Positions 1 through 6,988 of a stretch of DNA of 14,005 nucleotides are shown here, piece by piece. The number at the start of each line of letters is the position of its first letter. The stretch's first letter is position 1. The stretch is taken from contig JAZKFE010000384.1 of the NCBI GenBank assembly GCA_040386595.1, forward strand, positions 1-14,005, written 5' to 3'. Under the pieces are notes generated by a model. The model was not told where the DNA came from and made no database searches. It saw only the letters and a program-made list of their open reading frames with translations. The stretch comes from JAKFVC01 sp040386595. GTDB lineage: Bacteria > Planctomycetota > Planctomycetia > Planctomycetales > Planctomycetaceae. The translations under genes were made by a program, and so were the position numbers.

Positions 1-62
1 GAACCGCTTGGTCTAATGGGTATCGAAAGACTGGGCGGTTCGGCAGGAGCCTCACCCTCCCA
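1..62. repeat. Dispersed palindromic repeat (family A), cut by window edge
   Basis: The right arm at 36-62 (GGTTCGGCAGGAGCCTCACC and the following CTCCC) is the same sequence as the right arm of the complete palindrome at 9892-9920. Only the inner end of the left arm (GAACCGC, 1-7) is inside the window. The loop (8-35) keeps a short GTCT/AGAC pair that is also present in the other copy. The element lies just past the stop codon of gmd (minus strand, stop at 85-87), so it may fold at the 3' end of that transcript. I recall this sequence as a common intergenic repeat in planctomycete genomes; that is memory, not a search. Confidence 0.8.
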
Positions 63-84
63 GAATCCTTCACAGCGTTGGGAA

Positions 85-1113
85 TTACGGGGCCAGGCGA
101 CGTTCGTGTTCCGCCAGTTTCATGTCGGCATCGGTCATTAGTCGAGCGAGTTCACGGAAGGTAATTTTGGGCTTCCAGCCCAGGATTCGTTCGGCCTTGG
201 CGGCGTCGCCGATTAACAGATCGACTTCCGCAGGGCGGTAGTAAGCCGGGTCGATGGCCACGTAGTCCTGCCAGTTCAAATCCAAGTGTTGGAAGACCTC
301 GTCGAGGAATTCACGGAACGAATGGGTTTCGTTGGTGGCGATGACAAAGTCTTCCGGCTTCTCTTGCTGCAGCATCAGCCACATGGCTTCGACATAGTCG
401 CCGGCAAAGCCCCAGTCACGTCGCGCATCAATGTTACCCAGGTACAGCTTATCTACCAGCCCGAGTTTGATACGCGTCGCGGTGCGGGTGATTTTGCGTG
501 TGACGAACGTCTCGCCGCGACGGGGTGATTCGTGATTGAACAAGATGCCGCTGCAGGCGAATAAATCGTACGCCTCGCGGTAGTTGATCGTCTGCCAGTG
601 AGCATACAGTTTGGCGCAGGCGTAGGGGCTGCGGGGATGAAACGGGGTCGTTTCCGTCTGCGGGGTGGCTTGTACCAAGCCAAACATCTCACTGGAGGAG
701 GCCTGGTAGAACTTAATCTTCCGGCCAATGCGTTGCTGGGCGTCACGCACGGCTTCGAGCAGTCGCAAGGCTCCCACGGCGACGACGTCTGCCGTGTAGA
801 GGGGCATGTCAAACGAGACTTTGACGTGGCTTTGTGCGGCCAGATTGTAGAGTTCGTCGGGCTGAATCCGTTCGATCAGCTCACCCAGCCGGGTGGCGTC
901 GGTCAGGTCGCCGTAATGCAATTGCAGGCGTTTGCCCGAGACGTGCGGATCTTGATACAGATGATCGATGCGTCCTGTGTTAAAGCTGCTGGCGCGGCGG
1001 ACGATTCCATGAACGTGGTAGCCCTTCTGCAGCAGAAACTCGGTCAGATAAGAACCATCCTGCCCGGTAATTCCGGTGATGAGCGCTACAGGATGTCCTT
1101 CGGGAGTGGGCAT
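85..1113 (-). CDS. gmd: GDP-mannose 4,6-dehydratase
   Basis: Converts GDP-D-mannose to GDP-4-keto-6-deoxy-D-mannose in the cytoplasm, the first step toward GDP-L-fucose, GDP-rhamnose and related sugars for surface polysaccharide. The 342-residue protein has the usual length. It is an extended short-chain dehydrogenase: NAD(P)-binding GITGQDG at residues 14-20, the SSSEMFG segment at 139-145, the catalytic YACAK (YxxxK) at 164-168, and the family-typical FNHESPRRGETFVTRKI stretch at 192-208. RPAEVD at 293-298 and LGWKP at 311-315 are also characteristic. The ATG at 1113 is preferred over an upstream in-frame GTG (1176) because it is preceded by GGAAAGA at suitable spacing and places the Rossmann motif where homologues have it. 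The usual partner fcl (GDP-fucose synthase) is not in the window; it could lie beyond the left edge. A palindromic repeat sits immediately after the stop. Confidence 0.96.
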   Translation of the reverse strand: MPTPEGHPVALITGITGQDGSYLTEFLLQKGYHVHGIVRRASSFNTGRIDHLYQDPHVSGKRLQLHYGDLTDATRLGELIERIQPDELYNLAAQSHVKVSFDMPLYTADVVAVGALRLLEAVRDAQQRIGRKIKFYQASSSEMFGLVQATPQTETTPFHPRSPYACAKLYAHWQTINYREAYDLFACSGILFNHESPRRGETFVTRKITRTATRIKLGLVDKLYLGNIDARRDWGFAGDYVEAMWLMLQQEKPEDFVIATNETHSFREFLDEVFQHLDLNWQDYVAIDPAYYRPAEVDLLIGDAAKAERILGWKPKITFRELARLMTDADMKLAEHERRLAP

Positions 1114-1596
1114 GAGTTTGATTCTTTCCAGTCTCTGATCCTGACGGCAAGCTCCAGGGAGGACAACAATCCGCACTGCTTACCCCGGCCGGAGCCCCGT
1201 CATCCACCGTCAACCTTGATGGCTGGGAGTTGAGCTGTCAACTCTGGTCATGATCGTGGCCGCCGCGACGATTGACAATGATACCGCGTCGCGGCTTGGC
1301 GATCTCGTCAGATACAACGGGACCTGTGGATTGTGGGAACGGGTGACAATAAGGGGGATTTTCATCGCTGAGGAAAATTTTCAAGGATTTGCGGAATATG
1401 GCAATCACCGTGGTGTTTCCATTCCGCGCGGAAAGTGCGTCGCAGAAATTTCGAGGCACCTGCCGAATTTGTCAAATCGACTGTGGCGGAGATGGGGGTC
1501 GGGCGTCCAAATTTTAAAATTGGCCGCCCGACCCCAGATACAACCATCTCACTTTGTTGTGAATTGAGCGATCGATGAACCCATCGCCCGAAATGC
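1114..1596. other. Non-coding stretch upstream of gmd
   Basis: No credible gene is seen here: the open frames on both strands lack ribosome binding sites and recognisable protein sequence. It should contain the gmd promoter (minus strand), but I could not pick out a convincing -35/-10 pair. It holds a small hairpin GAGTTGA/TCAACTC (1227-1244), a 12-bp palindrome TTCCGCGCGGAA near 1420-1431, and a strong GC-rich hairpin at 1495-1535 that is listed separately. Confidence 0.6.
1495..1535. repeat. GC-rich hairpin with AT-only core
   Basis: Perfect 11-bp arms GGGGTCGGGCG (1495-1505) and CGCCCGACCCC (1525-1535) enclose a 19-nt centre that contains the palindrome ATTTTAAAAT (1511-1520). The sharp change from GC-only arms to an AT-only core is unusual. 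It could be a terminator-like structure or a small dispersed palindromic element. It lies between the 3' end of the 1684-2130 gene and the 5' end of gmd, both on the minus strand. Confidence 0.6.
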
Positions 1597-1635
1597 CAAC
1601 AAGCCGCCTGGAGCAATGCTCCAGGCGGCTTGTTG
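1597..1635. terminator. Likely terminator hairpin after the first lipoprotein gene
   Basis: The 19-nt arms CAACAAGCCGCCTGGAGCA (1597-1615) and their exact complement (1617-1635) form a near-uninterrupted palindrome centred on base 1616. It begins 48 nt beyond the stop of the minus-strand lipoprotein gene. There is no long U-tract, only CTTGTTG inside the arm itself, so the role as an intrinsic terminator is inferred. A second hairpin, TCTACGGG/CCCGTAGA (1641-1666), lies between it and the stop codon. Confidence 0.65.
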
Positions 1636-1640
1636 TTGAA

Positions 1641-1666
1641 TCTACGGGTTTGATCTGGCCCGTAGA
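1641..1666. other. Small hairpin in tandem with the 1597-1635 hairpin
   Basis: Eight-base-pair arms TCTACGGG (1641-1648) and CCCGTAGA (1659-1666) with a 10-nt loop. On the minus strand it is the first of two hairpins reached after the lipoprotein stop codon (1684). It may stabilise the mRNA 3' end or assist termination. Confidence 0.5.
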
Positions 1667-1683
1667 GGCGCGAACCGGAAGTC

Positions 1684-2130
1684 TTACTTCTTCAACTCTA
1701 ATGGTTGAAACTCGGTATTGGGTGCCACAACTTCCACAAGCAAATCGGTCGTTTCCGCCTTGGAGTATTTCCTCGGCAGATCGTTCGGTCCGGCAGCCGG
1801 GCTGGCCTTCGAACCGATCACCGGATAATGCAGGACGAGTACTTTGTACTTGCCTTCGGGCGCTCCGTCGGCTTTCGAATATGTACCAATCTCGAATGTC
1901 CCATCCTCTTTGGCCGTCGCAGTCGGACGAACAGTATCAGGGATCTCAGGATCTTGAGGGACCAGCGAAATGACGGCTCCGGCTACCGGTTTGCCCCCAA
2001 ATTTGACGATGCCCTTGGCAGGGTAGACCTGTTCCCAAGATTCCTTGGTTTTCCCGCAACCCGTCAGCAGCGCGCTGCACAGCACCAATGTCGTGATCAA
2101 GGGCTTTCGTAGTAATACGCTTGCATTCAT
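1684..2130 (-). CDS. Small lipoprotein with carboxypeptidase-regulatory-like fold
   Basis: A 148-residue predicted lipoprotein. The signal sequence has a basic start, a hydrophobic stretch (11-20) and a lipobox LLTGC with the lipidated cysteine at 25. The mature part looks like one transthyretin/carboxypeptidase-regulatory-like beta-sandwich: GIVKFGGKPVAGAVISLVP (40-58), DGTFEIGTY (77-85), GKYKVLV (93-99), then a family-like PRKYS and a final beta segment. Such proteins are common in planctomycetes next to DUF1559 genes; their function is unknown. The start is the ATG at 2130, preceded by AGGA with 9-nt spacing; a longer frame runs to 2211 but would put 27 unneeded residues before the signal peptide. 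It is 222 bp downstream of the DUF1559 gene and probably co-transcribed with it. A second lipoprotein in the same arrangement is at 10990-11463. Confidence 0.85.
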   Translation of the reverse strand: MNASVLLRKPLITTLVLCSALLTGCGKTKESWEQVYPAKGIVKFGGKPVAGAVISLVPQDPEIPDTVRPTATAKEDGTFEIGTYSKADGAPEGKYKVLVLHYPVIGSKASPAAGPNDLPRKYSKAETTDLLVEVVAPNTEFQPLELKK

Positions 2131-2311
2131 TTCACTAAATCCTGTCAAACTCGACTCATTCGAAATTTCACATCTGTGTGAAGCGGGGCCATTCTTCCGA
2201 ATTCGAGCCACGTGCGACTTTCACCCTGATGCTGGTTTGGACCTTTAATTCGAACTCGCTCACCCGTGCAGTGGTCAGACGGCACGGGCGAATGAGGTCT
2301 CAAGCACGGCA

Positions 2312-2329
2312 CTGAAGACGTTGCTTCAG
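2312..2329. other. Intercistronic hairpin between DUF1559 and lipoprotein genes
   Basis: CTGAAG (2312-2317) and CTTCAG (2324-2329) form a 6-bp stem with a 6-nt loop; flanking CAC/GTG can extend it past a bulge. It is just beyond the DUF1559 stop codon. A further 7-bp stem CCCGTGC/GCACGGG is at 2263-2288. Either may adjust the relative expression of the two genes; this is inference only. Confidence 0.35.
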
Positions 2330-2352
2330 GTGATGGTGGCGATTGGCGATTC

Positions 2353-3456
2353 TTAGAACTCACCGACGACTTCGCCGCCGGCCGGTGTGCACAGAGCGAT
2401 GAACGTATTGAAGTTGATGTTCTCGCTGATGAACCGTACGGCACCGTCACCCAGAGTGAAGTGAGATCCGCCAACATGGAACGAGTACGGTGAACTGGTT
2501 CCGTGCACGCCGAACACATATGGGGCAGTCGTATTCGGATACGATTGACTTCCAATGTCAATTCCGTTTGTCGCATTGATCGCTACCGGTCCCAGGAAAT
2601 CGCTACCGTCAGCCCGCTGGCCGTAGATCATGATGTCGGTCGCGGGACGAGCCCAGCCGCCGGCATTCAAGCGGTTGGTCGGCAGTGACCCGAAGGCCTT
2701 ACCTTTACGAAACACTGCGGGCCGACCAGCAGATTCCGCGATCGCCAGCGTATTCGACAAGCCGTCAGTCAAATCACGGAACTTCTTCCCTTGCTTCGTG
2801 GCGAGGCCAGTGGCAGTGTCAATTGTCGCATTCTTCGGGAACACACCAGCAACGTAGACCTGAGCGGTGTCGGCGGGGTCGGTGTATGTACCGGGTTGCG
2901 TGTTGCTGGTTACCGAGTTGGAGTACACCAGCGTCGAGATCCCATAGATCGGTGAATAGCTGGTGGCGGAGGCGACGTTTTGCGTCCAGCCGGAAGAGAC
3001 GGGGCTCCCGTCCAGGATGCCTGCATTGATATCGGTCGGGCATTGGAACGCCGGCAGCTTCGTGCACGACAGTGTGAAATTGCTGGGAGTTCCAGTCGTG
3101 TTATCCCAGTTCACGTTTTGGTTGTATTGATTGTAGATCGGTGCTTGATCGAGGTACGGCAGCAGCGCGGTCAACACGGCCAAACGAGTCGAAGTGGTCG
3201 ACACGGGGCGGATGCTGCTCGGGAGATAGCTGAACGTGCTCTCGAAGTTATGGAACGCCAAGCCAATCTGCTTGAGGTTGTTTTTGCACTGTGAGCGACG
3301 AGCGGCTTCGCGAGCTTGTTGCACGGCGGGGAGCAACAGAGCGATCAACACTGCGATGATCGCGATGACCACCAGCAATTCAATCAGCGTAAAGCCGTTG
3401 CGAGCTGCGGCGGATCGTGCTGAGCGAGATTCTGAATTTAGGTGTAACCGACGCAT
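2353..3456 (-). CDS. DUF1559 (SBP_bac_10-type) pseudopilin-like protein
   Basis: A 367-residue planctomycete DUF1559 protein. The N-terminus is a type IV prepilin-like leader: a basic segment, then G21|FTLIE with the processing site after Gly21, Glu26 at the +5 position, and a hydrophobic helix to about residue 44 that ends in PAVQQAREAARR. This implies prepilin peptidase processing and membrane anchoring. The body carries the family signatures CKNNLKQIGLAFHNF (57-71) and DGLSNT (231-236). The C-terminus has the H-x9-DG motif (His327, Asp337-Gly338) and ends GGEVVGEF. The molecular role is unknown; planctomycetes encode many paralogues. The ATG at 3456 is chosen because GAGGAG lies 7 nt upstream; a TTG at 3477 is also in frame. 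Downstream in the same direction is the small lipoprotein. The N- and C-terminal ends nearly match the paralogue at 11599-12534, while the middle differs strongly. Confidence 0.95.
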   Translation of the reverse strand: MRRLHLNSESRSARSAAARNGFTLIELLVVIAIIAVLIALLLPAVQQAREAARRSQCKNNLKQIGLAFHNFESTFSYLPSSIRPVSTTSTRLAVLTALLPYLDQAPIYNQYNQNVNWDNTTGTPSNFTLSCTKLPAFQCPTDINAGILDGSPVSSGWTQNVASATSYSPIYGISTLVYSNSVTSNTQPGTYTDPADTAQVYVAGVFPKNATIDTATGLATKQGKKFRDLTDGLSNTLAIAESAGRPAVFRKGKAFGSLPTNRLNAGGWARPATDIMIYGQRADGSDFLGPVAINATNGIDIGSQSYPNTTAPYVFGVHGTSSPYSFHVGGSHFTLGDGAVRFISENINFNTFIALCTPAGGEVVGEF

Positions 3457-4580
3457 ACCAAGACTCCTCATTAACAAATTGGAACACTAGGGGGATAAGT
3501 TGGACAATCTAAGCTCTAGGCACCCGTGCTGGCAGATGGTCAGTCCCAGCGAGTTGAACGTCGTCCGGCAGTGTTTCAGGCCCGATTTCTTCAACCGGAG
3601 GCCGAGATGGACCGCGAACTGCAGGTCCTGCTCAGCGAACTCTAGGCGTCATCAGCGAGGCTGATCACGCTGCTATGCGAACACGATTCTTCATAATCGT
3701 GATGGTCAAGAAGGCGGCCAATCGGATCGCCGACAGCACTCGATCGTCGCCTCAAGAAATCTTGAAGTCGCTGGCTGACCGTGTTAAGCGGTCTGTTTCA
3801 GGGACTTCAATTCGGTCTCTTCTCTGCGTGACTTACACACTCATTTGCGAAGTGGCAGCTTTACAGAAGCGTGGGTGCGGGCGATTCAGACTGACTGCAG
3901 AAACTCGGCCGAAAGCATCGACTGGAAGCCAGGCGACCGTGACGTCGCAGTTCCCTGCAGAAACGTCAGCGTTCGAACAACAAGTTTCGAGCGTGATTGG
4001 GATCGGCTCGTCCACGGCGGCTGGGACGAGTACCGGAGAGGCGATGTTGGCACCGGGGCGTGAGGTCTGCACTGTGTTGGTCACATGTGCTGGACGACTC
4101 GACCGTGGAGCGAACAAAGCAGCTTGAGGCCTGGTCGGCTCAACGCTGTTATCGAACTCAATCATTTCCAATCTTTCTTTCGATCTGCTGAGTATTTTTG
4201 CACCGTGGCCTGATCAATTCGTGTTGTCTGCAGGCCGCAGTGTTTCATCCACAAGATTCCGGGGACTTCGGAGCACAACTAAAGTCTCAAGGGCTGGAGA
4301 GGCCGAACTCCCAAAATTTTCTGGAGCTTGGCAATCTGGCGGGTCTCACGTCGGCAGAATTAAATATCACTAACTTGGTGCTGTATTATTATCGACTCGA
4401 TGGTTGCCACCTGTCAAGTCAAATATCACACATTAAGCGACATTTTTTTATTGGCCAACAATTCGAGGAGTTTTTAGTTGGTGTAACATGTTGTATTATA
4501 TTGAGTTGTGACGTTGTTGTGATATGTTTTAATGACTTGTTGTCAACAGACATTCGCACGATTGTCAGAATGGACAGGGT
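3457..4580. other. Long intergenic region with possible gene relics and AT-rich island
   Basis: No gene I can defend lies in these 1.1 kb. The right part (about 4360-4570) is AT-rich: I count roughly 36% G+C over 4381-4560. The left part has normal composition and holds fragments that look protein-like. One is a plus-strand frame 3520-3645 ending EAEMDRELQVLLSEL. Another is a plus-strand frame 3788-4063 containing TEAWVRAIQTD and WDRLVHGGWDEYRRGD. A further piece in another frame near 4090-4170 contains STVERTKQLEAWSAQR. None has a ribosome binding site and I do not recognise any. They may be remains of a decayed gene, or chance. The region should also include the promoter of the DUF1559 gene starting at 3456. 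Confidence 0.5.
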
Positions 4581-4748
4581 TTAGCCGGTCGTTAAAGTTA
4601 GCCAAGTCAATGCGGCACAAAGGGTCGCCAATACCGCAACGGGACGCGGCGTCAGCAAGGCGCTGATCACTTCGGGGCGGTCTTTGACGAGATCTTTTTT
4701 GACGGCCAGAGCGATTTCAGGGATGTCTTCGGCTTCAAAATCAAGCAT
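4581..4748 (-). CDS. Small single-span membrane protein (55 aa), unknown
   Basis: A 55-residue protein I do not recognise. The first half is charged and probably an amphipathic helix (EDIPEIALAVKKDLVKDRPE, residues 7-26). Residues 36-53 (PVAVLATLCAALTWLTLT) form one hydrophobic segment close to the C-terminus, so it may be a tail-anchored inner-membrane protein. The frame is open further upstream (to 4949), but the ATG at 4748 is strongly supported: GAGGAA lies upstream with 7-nt spacing, and the upstream part of the frame looks non-coding. It is isolated: about 780 bp of repeat-rich DNA separates it from the cardiolipin synthase gene upstream, and AT-rich DNA follows. Some phage-holin-accessory and small stress proteins have similar architecture, but there is no sequence evidence for those roles. 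Confidence 0.6.
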   Translation of the reverse strand: MLDFEAEDIPEIALAVKKDLVKDRPEVISALLTPRPVAVLATLCAALTWLTLTTG

Positions 4749-5030
4749 GTTTCTATTCCTCAGGGCTGGTTGTGGGTCCGGAGCATCCACCTGGGCAGAC
4801 GCAAGTACGGGGAAAGAAGCGTCGGTGGCGTCGACGTGAATCGAGCAGCCAGCGACGAGATTGCTGGTTAACGGCAGTTGGACTGCGGCGGACCGTTGAG
4901 CGAAATCAACGGCGAACAAGGCATCTCTCTGCGAGGTTACCGGAGTCAAAGCAACTGGAGTGCGTCAGGCTAACAACAACACGTTGACTGCATGACAGTC
5001 AACAGTTCACAGTTGTCACAACAACTTGCG

Positions 5031-5066
5031 GTTAGCAGGAACACGTTAGCACCCTGTGCGTTAGCA
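5031..5066. repeat. Three GTTAGCA direct repeats (iteron-like)
   Basis: GTTAGCA occurs at 5031-5037, 5045-5051 and 5060-5066, each preceded by a G or C-rich base, with start-to-start distances of 14 and 15 bp. An inverted GCTAAC is at 4969-4974. Regular spacing suggests a protein-binding array, but no regulator gene is nearby and the copies are short. Confidence 0.45.
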
Positions 5067-5149
5067 GCTTCAGATCCCACCCGCCACGGCACCATGCCCT
5101 GTCGTCGATGGCAATCATGTGACAGCCCTGATGACTGTCTGATTTATAT

Positions 5150-5166
5150 ATCACTGATATAGTGAT
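5150..5166. promoter_or_regulatory. Operator-like inverted repeat
   Basis: ATCACT (5150-5155) and AGTGAT (5161-5166) are perfect inverted half-sites separated by GATAT, and the flanks add further ATAT symmetry. The form is that of a dimeric repressor site or an AT-rich promoter element. The nearest gene start reading away from it is the small membrane protein at 4748, about 400 bp off, so the target is unclear. Confidence 0.3.
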
Positions 5167-5277
5167 GGATATATTATCGGCTAAGAGAGGGCAGTTGTCA
5201 ATACAATTTGGCTTCTACCGCAATTTTTTATCAAGTTGGGTCCGCAGCTGCGTTTCGGCCGTGAATTTTCCGCAGTC

Positions 5278-5477
5278 AAGTCCTGACAGGGACGACAGAA
5301 TCTAGCCTTGGGCGTCAGCCCACGGACCGCTTCTTGGTAAAGAACAAGCCCCGGAGGGGCGACACCCCTGTTAGTCTGTGATCGCGGAAGTGTCGCCCTT
5401 TCAGGGCTTTAGATCATTTTAAGACGGGGCCGTGGGCTTGCGCCCACGGCTAGGTTCTGTCGTCCCTGTCGGGACTT
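5278..5477. repeat. 200-bp nested imperfect palindrome
   Basis: Outer arms of 48 nt (5278-5325 and 5430-5477) are inverted copies of one another with only a few mismatches. Nested inside are 20-nt inner arms, AAGCCCCGGAGGGGCGACAC (5346-5365) and an inverted copy with a few mismatches (5390-5409). The right outer arm also contains its own hairpin, GCCGTGGGC/GCCCACGGC with a TTGC loop (5429-5450). The whole can fold into a long branched structure. It begins about 50 nt past the stop of the cardiolipin synthase gene on the minus strand. I recall the GCCCCGGAGGGGCGACA type of arm as a dispersed intergenic repeat in planctomycetes; this was not checked. Confidence 0.85.
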
Positions 5478-5529
5478 AGTTGCGACAACCACTCGGCAAA
5501 TATGCTGCGCCTCTAGGCCCGTATGGCTC

Positions 5530-6988
5530 TTACAGATAAGGGGCGGCCAGGCGAGCAATGCCGTCCCGTAACCGGATCGCCAAGGGGCGCGAATCTAGTT
5601 CCTCCAACGTCACGCGATGTGAGACGCCGATTCGCTCGTCGATCACGTTGGTCAATGTGCTGGCCAGTGATCGGTCGTAGCATTCCAGGTTGAGTTCAAA
5701 ATTCAGCCGGAGGCTTCGCGGGTCCCAGTTCGATGAACCTACCAAGGACACCAGATCGTCCACGACCACCAGCTTGGCGTGATCAAACGGCGGTGGCGAA
5801 ATCCAGACGCGGCAACCTCGCTCGACGATCTGCCACAGGAGTGAGGTCGACGCCCACTGCACCAGGGCAATGTTGTTTTGTCCGGGGAGCACGATATCGA
5901 CCGAAATGCCACGCAACGCCGCGACATTCAAGGCCGTGATCAAGGCGGTATCCGGCAGAAAATAGGGCGTGACGATTCGTATGGAAGTCTCCGCACAGGC
6001 GATGGCCCCGAGCAACGTGTGGCGAAAGCTTTCAAAGTTCTCGTCGGGACCGTCAGGAATGCCGCGGGCTAAAACGTTCCCCTGCGAGGCAATCAACGGG
6101 AACCAAGTCTCCCCTTCGAGAACCTCACTGGTGCAGAACGACCAGTCGTCTGCAAACACCTCTTGAATCTGTGAAACGATGGGGCCTTCCACTTGAAAGT
6201 GATGGTCACGAATGGGGTGTCGCGGGTGGTCTGCCAGGCGGTGCCCCGCACGAATATTAATACCCCCCGTAAAGCCAATTTTCCCGTCGATCACCAGAGA
6301 TTTTCGATGGGTGCGGAGATTTGTGTATTGGAACTTCCAGGGGATAAATGGCGGCATGAACGTTGCGCAAGGAATGCCAGCATGACGCAAGCTGTGGACC
6401 ATCGTCGGCCAACTGTAACGCGCCCCCATATCATCGATCAGGACCCGAACCGCGACCTTCCGGGCAACCGCTCGTTGTAAGGCCTCTAAAAACAACTTTC
6501 CGATGTGATCATTATCGAAAATGTAGGTTCCCAGGGAGATACTTGTTGTGGCCGCATCGATCGCGGCAATCATCGCCGGGAATGCTTGGTCCCCGTCATT
6601 CAGGACCGTGACGCGGTTGCCATCCAGCAGTGGTCGTTGGGTGATCTCGCTGACCAGCGTGACCAGCGACCGTAAGTGGGCACCTTGCGGGCCGANNNNN
6701 NNNNNTCTCATCGAGCAATTGGCGGTGGCAAGTTTCCTGATGCACGGTCGGTTCGGGGTGCTGGTGGCAACTGCGTAACAGGCGGGCTCGTCGCTGAATC
6801 CGGTTAATCCCCAGCCACAGATAAAGCATGGCTCCAATAAGCGGCGTCAACCAGATTAGCCCGACCCACGCAATCGCCGCTCGTGTATCACGCTTGGTTA
6901 AGACCACATGGGCCGACGCCACCAGGGCCACCAGCACGTCCACAATCGCGGTGAGATGCAGCCAGTAGAGGGAAATAAGGTGCAGCAA
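5530..6988 (-). CDS. cls: Cardiolipin synthase (phospholipase D superfamily), interrupted by assembly gap
   Basis: Predicted to make cardiolipin from phosphatidyl donors at the inner membrane. The N-terminal part has two membrane segments (about residues 5-30 and 38-60) with the family-typical TKRDTRAAIAWVGLIWLTP, and LGINRI just after. The catalytic part has both HKD motifs: HRKSLVIDG followed by KIGFTGG (around 6280-6310) and HAKLVVVDD followed by LVSLVGSSNWDPRS (around 5740-5782). Ten Ns at 6696-6705 divide the gene, and the two parts are in different frames across them. Both halves read cleanly, so this is an assembly gap whose true length is a multiple of three rather than a mutation. 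No ATG precedes the first membrane segment; TTG at 6988 is chosen because GAGGA lies 9 nt upstream, and TTG at 6997 is the alternative. A nested palindrome follows the stop. Confidence 0.9.
6696..6705. other. Run of ten Ns (assembly gap)
   Basis: Ten undetermined bases lie inside the cardiolipin synthase gene, between the LLDE end of the N-terminal frame and the GPQGAH start of the catalytic frame. For the two frames to join, the true number of missing bases must be divisible by three, so ten is a placeholder or a slight error. Confidence 0.95.

Larger units (their letters stand above)
4749..5277. other. Non-coding region with short repeats and operator-like palindromes
   Basis: No gene is seen on either strand. 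It contains the inverted repeat GTTGACTG/CAGTCAAC (4983-5003), three direct copies of GTTAGCA starting at 5031, 5045 and 5060, an inverted GCTAAC at 4969-4974, and the operator-like inverted repeat ATCACT/AGTGAT (5150-5166) in AT-rich surroundings. It probably carries the promoter and control sites of the small gene at 4581-4748, which reads away from it on the minus strand. Confidence 0.5.

Noticed and set aside
598..1233. Long plus-strand open frame opposite gmd
   Set aside because: It is antisense to a clear gmd coding sequence, has no ribosome binding site, and its residues show no family pattern.
1250..1567. Plus-strand open frame of 105 codons
   Set aside because: It runs through the GC-rich hairpin at 1495-1535, has no homologous look and no start signal.
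3675..4127. Plus-strand frame of 150 codons and an opposing minus-strand frame at 3833-4171
   Set aside because: They overlap each other, lack ribosome binding sites and have low-complexity Ser/Thr/Ala content; neither is convincing as an intact gene.
4198..4584. Plus-strand frame of 128 codons ending at the small membrane protein gene
   Set aside because: TTG start without Shine-Dalgarno sequence, lies in the AT-rich island, and has unusual residue composition; the opposite-strand 55-aa gene is much better supported.
5031..5066. CRISPR-like array
   Set aside because: The repeat unit is only 7 bp with 7-8 bp spacing and there are no cas genes; iteron-like is the better description.
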